Source: Spirochaetia bacterium (GTDB lineage Bacteria > Spirochaetota > Spirochaetia > Treponematales > Rectinemataceae). From it: a stretch of DNA of 7,010 nt. The stretch lies in assembly GCA_021286925.1 (NCBI GenBank), contig JAJTBL010000096.1:1-7010 (forward strand), read 5' to 3'. Position 1 is the stretch's first letter. Every line of letters begins with the position of its first letter. The position numbers and the translations under genes are program-made. Below, in pieces: positions 5,669 to 7,010 of this stretch. The notes under the pieces were generated by a model that made no database searches, was not told where the DNA came from, and worked only from the letters and a program-made list of their open reading frames with translations.

Positions 5669-6628
5669 TTATTTGGTATTCAGAATAGCATCGATAAAAT
5701 CTTTCCCGTATTTGGGAACATAGGCGTCATACACAGGCTTGACCGCAGCGAGGAATGGAGCGAGATCCGGCTGTGAAATCACCATGCCTTTGTCCGCAAG
5801 TTCCTTCATCCATCCGGCTTCGTTCTTATTGTTGAAATCCCGTTCAAACTGGGCCGCTTCTTTGGCTGCCTTTAAAACCGCAGCCTGCTGAGAAGCACTG
5901 AGTTTTTTCCAAGTCATCATACTCATGATGATCGGTGCCGGCGCATAGGCATGCCGGGAAATGGTCATGTATTTCTGGCTCTCGTACAGCTTGAATGAAA
6001 CAATGACATTCAGCGGGTTTTCCTGTCCATCGATCGTATGCTGCTGCAAGGCGGTCAGAGCCTCGGTCCATGCCATCGGAACCGCGTTCGCGCCGAGCGC
6101 CTTGAACGAATCAACATAGATTGGGTTCTGCATGAGCCGAATTTTCAGGCCCTTGATATCGTCAGGCGTGTTGACTGGTTTTTTGCTATTGGTGAGGTTG
6201 CGGAACCCGCGCTCCGCCCAGGCAAGGCCTTTCCAGCCCTGGGCCTCGAGGTCAGCGAAAAGCTTGTCGCCGATTGGGCCATCCAGCACCTTATAGGCAT
6301 GTTCAGGGCTTCTGAACAGGAAGGGCAGGTCGATGGCGCCGAACTGCGGGACAAAGTTGACAAACGGCCCGCTCGTGATGATGCCCGCATCCACGATGCC
6401 CATTTTCATGCGCTCGAGCAAGGTTCGCTCATCGCCCAGTACGGCGTTGGGATAAATCGTCACCTTTACTTCGCCGTTGGTGTATTTTTCCGTCAGCTCC
6501 TTGAACTTTGTCGCTGCCAGATGGAATGAATCCTGCTCATTGACAACATGCGCCAGTTTTATATCGAGCGCAAACACGGCAGGGAGCATCAAACTCATCA
6601 TCATGACTGCAGCCAGCAGTTTTTTCAT
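5669..6628 (-). CDS. dctP: TRAP transporter periplasmic substrate-binding protein (DctP family)
   Basis: This 319-residue protein, normal for the family, captures substrate in the periplasm and delivers it to DctQM. A classic signal peptide, MKKLLAAVMMMSLMLPAVFA, is followed by a likely cleavage after Ala20. Family hallmarks are KLAHVVNEQDSFH (24-36), GIITSGPFVNFVPQFGAIDLPFLF (82-105), RGFRNLTNSKKPVNTPDDIKG (140-160), LKIRLMQNP (161-169) and PMAWTEALTALQQHTIDGQENP (184-205). Arg164 in LKIR corresponds to the conserved arginine that holds the substrate carboxylate, so the ligand is very likely an organic acid. The exact ligand cannot be read from sequence. A GTG at 6631 is in frame, but AGGAGG (6639-6634) is correctly spaced (5 nt) for the ATG at 6628. 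It is the first gene of its operon, downstream of a promoter with two dyad operators. Confidence 0.94.
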   Translation of the reverse strand: MKKLLAAVMMMSLMLPAVFALDIKLAHVVNEQDSFHLAATKFKELTEKYTNGEVKVTIYPNAVLGDERTLLERMKMGIVDAGIITSGPFVNFVPQFGAIDLPFLFRSPEHAYKVLDGPIGDKLFADLEAQGWKGLAWAERGFRNLTNSKKPVNTPDDIKGLKIRLMQNPIYVDSFKALGANAVPMAWTEALTALQQHTIDGQENPLNVIVSFKLYESQKYMTISRHAYAPAPIIMSMMTWKKLSASQQAAVLKAAKEAAQFERDFNNKNEAGWMKELADKGMVISQPDLAPFLAAVKPVYDAYVPKYGKDFIDAILNTK

Positions 6629-6633
6629 CACAA

Positions 6634-6639
6634 CCTCCT
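6634..6639 (-). promoter_or_regulatory. Strong ribosome binding site deciding the dctP start
   Basis: AGGAGG on the minus strand lies 5 nt before the ATG at 6628 and only 2 nt before the in-frame GTG at 6631. This selects the ATG as the dctP start. Confidence 0.85.
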
Positions 6640-6642
6640 ATC

Positions 6643-6664
6643 TGGTACTACCATGGAAGTACCA
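6643..6664. promoter_or_regulatory. Leader-proximal GntR-type operator: tandem 11-bp units
   Basis: Two adjacent 11-bp units, TGGTACTACCA (6643-6653) and TGGAAGTACCA (6654-6664), agree at 9 of 11 positions. Together they form a 22-bp dyad with 20 of 22 symmetric positions, centred on CCATGG. TGGTnnnACCA-type dyads are typical of FadR/UxuR/GntR-subfamily regulators, one of which is encoded divergently next door. The site lies in the dctP 5' leader between the predicted transcription start and the ribosome binding site, so binding could block early elongation. Confidence 0.72.
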
Positions 6665-6666
6665 AG

Positions 6667-6695
6667 TTGCTAAAATCGTAACACCATGGTATACT
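6667..6695 (+). promoter_or_regulatory. Predicted sigma-70 promoter of the gntR gene
   Basis: TTGCTA (6667-6672, 4 of 6) and TATACT (6690-6695, 5 of 6) are 17 nt apart on the plus strand. The predicted start is near 6702, giving a leader of about 75 nt. It overlaps the dctP promoter head-on and shares the operator at 6676-6697, implying autoregulation. Confidence 0.5.
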
Positions 6696-6703
6696 GGCGT
6701 CAA
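6675..6703 (-). promoter_or_regulatory. Predicted sigma-70 promoter of the dctPQM-ilvD operon
   Basis: On the minus strand, TTGACG (6703-6698, 5 of 6) and TACGAT (6680-6675, 4 of 6) are 17 nt apart. The predicted start of transcription is near 6668, giving a leader of about 40 nt before dctP that contains the first operator and the AGGAGG. Confidence 0.6.
6676..6697. promoter_or_regulatory. Promoter-core GntR-type operator
   Basis: TCGTAACACCA (6676-6686) followed by TGGTATACTGG (6687-6697) repeats the layout of the leader operator. It shares the central ACCATGG and 12 of 22 positions overall, with its centre exactly 33 bp away, about three helical turns. The first unit matches TGGTACTACCA at 8 of 11 positions. 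It overlaps the spacer and the -10 boxes of both predicted divergent promoters, so occupancy would silence dctP and gntR together. Confidence 0.6.
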
Positions 6704-6776
6704 GATGCGAAAATGCAAAATTGTTGAATAAGCTTGCGAAAATTCTGCAGCAGCACGGCTGTCGGAAAGGAATTGT

Positions 6777-7010
6777 ATGGAACGAAAGCGCCTGGAATTG
6801 GTTCAGCAACTGAAATCCCTCATTCAGAGCAGCTCATTTTCCGGCAAGCACAATGGTACTGAAACCAAACTGCCGCCGGAGCGTGAGTTGGCGCAGTCTC
6901 TCGGTGTAAGCCGGAATCTTCTCAGGGAAGCCATGATAACCTTGGAAGCCATGGGGTATATAGAAATCCGCGAGCGGCAGGGAGCCTTTATAAGCAACCC
7001 CTACGCGGAA
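6777..7010 (+). CDS. GntR-family transcriptional regulator (FadR-like), N-terminal DNA-binding domain, runs off the window
   Basis: The ATG at 6777 opens a frame of 78 codons to the window edge. The visible part is a GntR winged helix-turn-helix: LVQQLKSLIQ (8-17), KLPPERELAQSLGVSRNLLREAM (31-53) with the hallmark LPPERELA and recognition helix SRNLLREAM, then LEAMGYIEIRERQGAFIS (56-73), the wing. GGAAAGG ends 6 nt before the ATG. The ligand-binding C-terminal domain is outside the window, so the subfamily is unproven. The LPPERELA-SRNLLREA pattern and the TGGTnnnACCA operators favour FadR/UxuR-like, whose effectors are usually organic or sugar acids. Divergent placement from dctP with operators between suggests it represses the transporter operon and itself. 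Residues 18-30 form a slightly longer, Ser/Gly/Asn-rich linker than the usual few residues before the LPPERELA motif. Confidence 0.92.
   Translation, partial: MERKRLELVQQLKSLIQSSSFSGKHNGTETKLPPERELAQSLGVSRNLLREAMITLEAMGYIEIRERQGAFISNPYAE

Overview
The window is bacterial and gene-dense, with two functional blocks on the minus strand and the start of a divergent regulator on the plus strand. Base composition is moderately GC-rich. TRAP-type uptake, a GntR regulator and an ImuB/DnaE2-type damage-tolerance cassette fit a Gram-negative-type or spirochaete-like bacterium. The cluster-type dihydroxy-acid dehydratase, with its CPGCGSC motif, would suit a low-oxygen lifestyle. The phylum cannot be fixed from this sequence, and no rRNA, tRNA, CRISPR array, insertion sequence or phage gene was seen.

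Block 1 (minus strand, 1-2101) is a mutasome-like operon read from right to left. It starts with a DUF72 (YecE-like) protein at 1275-2066, followed by a catalytically degenerate Y-family polymerase resembling ImuB at 53-1282. The first 19 codons of a DnaE/DnaE2-like polymerase III alpha subunit follow at 1-59, and that gene leaves the window. Start and stop codons overlap by 8 and 7 nt, so the three genes look translationally coupled. The usual order is imuA-imuB-dnaE2; here a DUF72 gene sits where imuA would be. The promoter region carries TACTA-N10-TAGTA, which has the geometry of the E. coli SOS box (TACTG-N10-CAGTA) with one substitution in each arm.

Block 2 (minus strand, 2123-6703) is an uptake and catabolic operon read from right to left: dctP (periplasmic binding protein), dctQ (small permease), dctM (large permease) and an ilvD/EDD-family dehydratase. 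It ends in a strong intrinsic terminator at 2122-2156, just before the Block 1 promoter. The dctM gene is broken near 5077: its true start overlaps the dctQ stop, but the reading frame shifts and about 13 residues of the usual N-terminal region are missing, consistent with a deletion of about 38 nt. As written, the transporter would lack its large membrane subunit.

The 148-nt gap between dctP and the divergent GntR-family gene (6777 onward) has two dyad operator regions 33 bp apart, each built of two back-to-back 11-bp units. One lies exactly between the -35 and -10 boxes of both predicted promoters, which face each other, and the other lies in the dctP leader. The simplest model is repression of dctPQM-ilvD, and of itself, by the GntR protein until a substrate, plausibly a sugar acid or other hydroxy acid, is present.
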